DNA from: Clostridia bacterium
GTDB lineage: Bacteria > Bacillota > Clostridia > Oscillospirales > CAG-272
Direction of reading: 5' to 3'
DNA length: 24,151 bases
Assembly: GCA_900753295.1 (NCBI GenBank)
Contig: CAADYQ010000125.1
Span: 1-24,151 of the forward strand
Under the pieces are notes generated by a model that was not told the origin of the DNA, made no database searches, and saw nothing but the letters and a program-made list of their open reading frames with translations. Position numbers and translations under genes: made by a program. Below are positions 24,129 through 24,151 of the stretch, one piece after another; position 1 is the stretch's first letter, and every line of letters starts with the position of its first letter.

Positions 24129-24151
24129 ATGAAAGCTGTCGCGAGAGCGGC

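Noticed and set aside
23901..24151. A small gene or RNA in the last 250 bases
   Set aside because: Only a terminator and a promoter are supported; the transcribed part inside the window is about 17 bases.
1..24151. Mobile elements, CRISPR, tRNA or rRNA genes
   Set aside because: No transposase, integrase, spaced direct repeats, tRNA-like cloverleaf or rRNA segment was seen.

Overview
The window looks like chromosomal DNA of an anaerobic, moderately GC-rich member of the Clostridia (Bacillota, probably Oscillospirales-like). The basis is a Gram-positive PolC replicative polymerase, a YlmC/YmxH-type (sporulation-associated) PRC-barrel protein, the gene order pyrH-frr-uppS-cdsA-dxr-rseP-ispG-polC, consensus sigma-A promoters, Shine-Dalgarno-led genes and lipobox lipoproteins. 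The placement is inference; no 16S rRNA gene lies in the window. No tRNA, rRNA, CRISPR array, IS element or phage gene was seen.

Left part (1-2931): a small membrane protein, a YlmC/YmxH-like protein, then rpsB-tsf. The rpsB-tsf pair is driven by an extended -10 promoter, has a GC-rich structured leader, and ends in tandem hairpins with an intrinsic terminator.

Central part (2996-15582): one long probable operon, pyrH-frr-uppS-cdsA-dxr-rseP-ispG-polC plus a lipoprotein of the endonuclease/exonuclease/phosphatase fold. Gaps between genes are 1-34 bases. It joins UMP phosphorylation, ribosome recycling, undecaprenyl-PP synthesis, CDP-diacylglycerol synthesis, two MEP isoprenoid steps (Dxr, IspG), site-2 proteolysis and DNA replication. 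IspG sits where Bacillus carries proS. A perfect 12-bp hairpin lies in the first codons of uppS.

Right part (15594-24151): accessory genes in several transcription units. A PAP2 phosphatase (minus) and a TIM-barrel isomerase-like gene (plus) diverge from facing promoters. Next comes a very large ECF sigma factor with an extension of about 870 residues that contains duplicated beta modules; it is preceded by an ECF-type promoter, suggesting autoregulation. It converges on a VanY-type D,D-carboxypeptidase lipoprotein through a bidirectional terminator. From a second divergent promoter region runs a probable two-gene unit: an F420 gamma-glutamyl-ligase-like protein and an SGNH hydrolase. The window ends with a perfect consensus promoter preceded by helically phased A-tracts, as expected for a stable-RNA or other very strongly expressed unit beyond the edge.

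The strongest candidate for something little described is the giant ECF sigma factor. The tandem-domain phosphodiesterase lipoprotein and the uppS hairpin come next.
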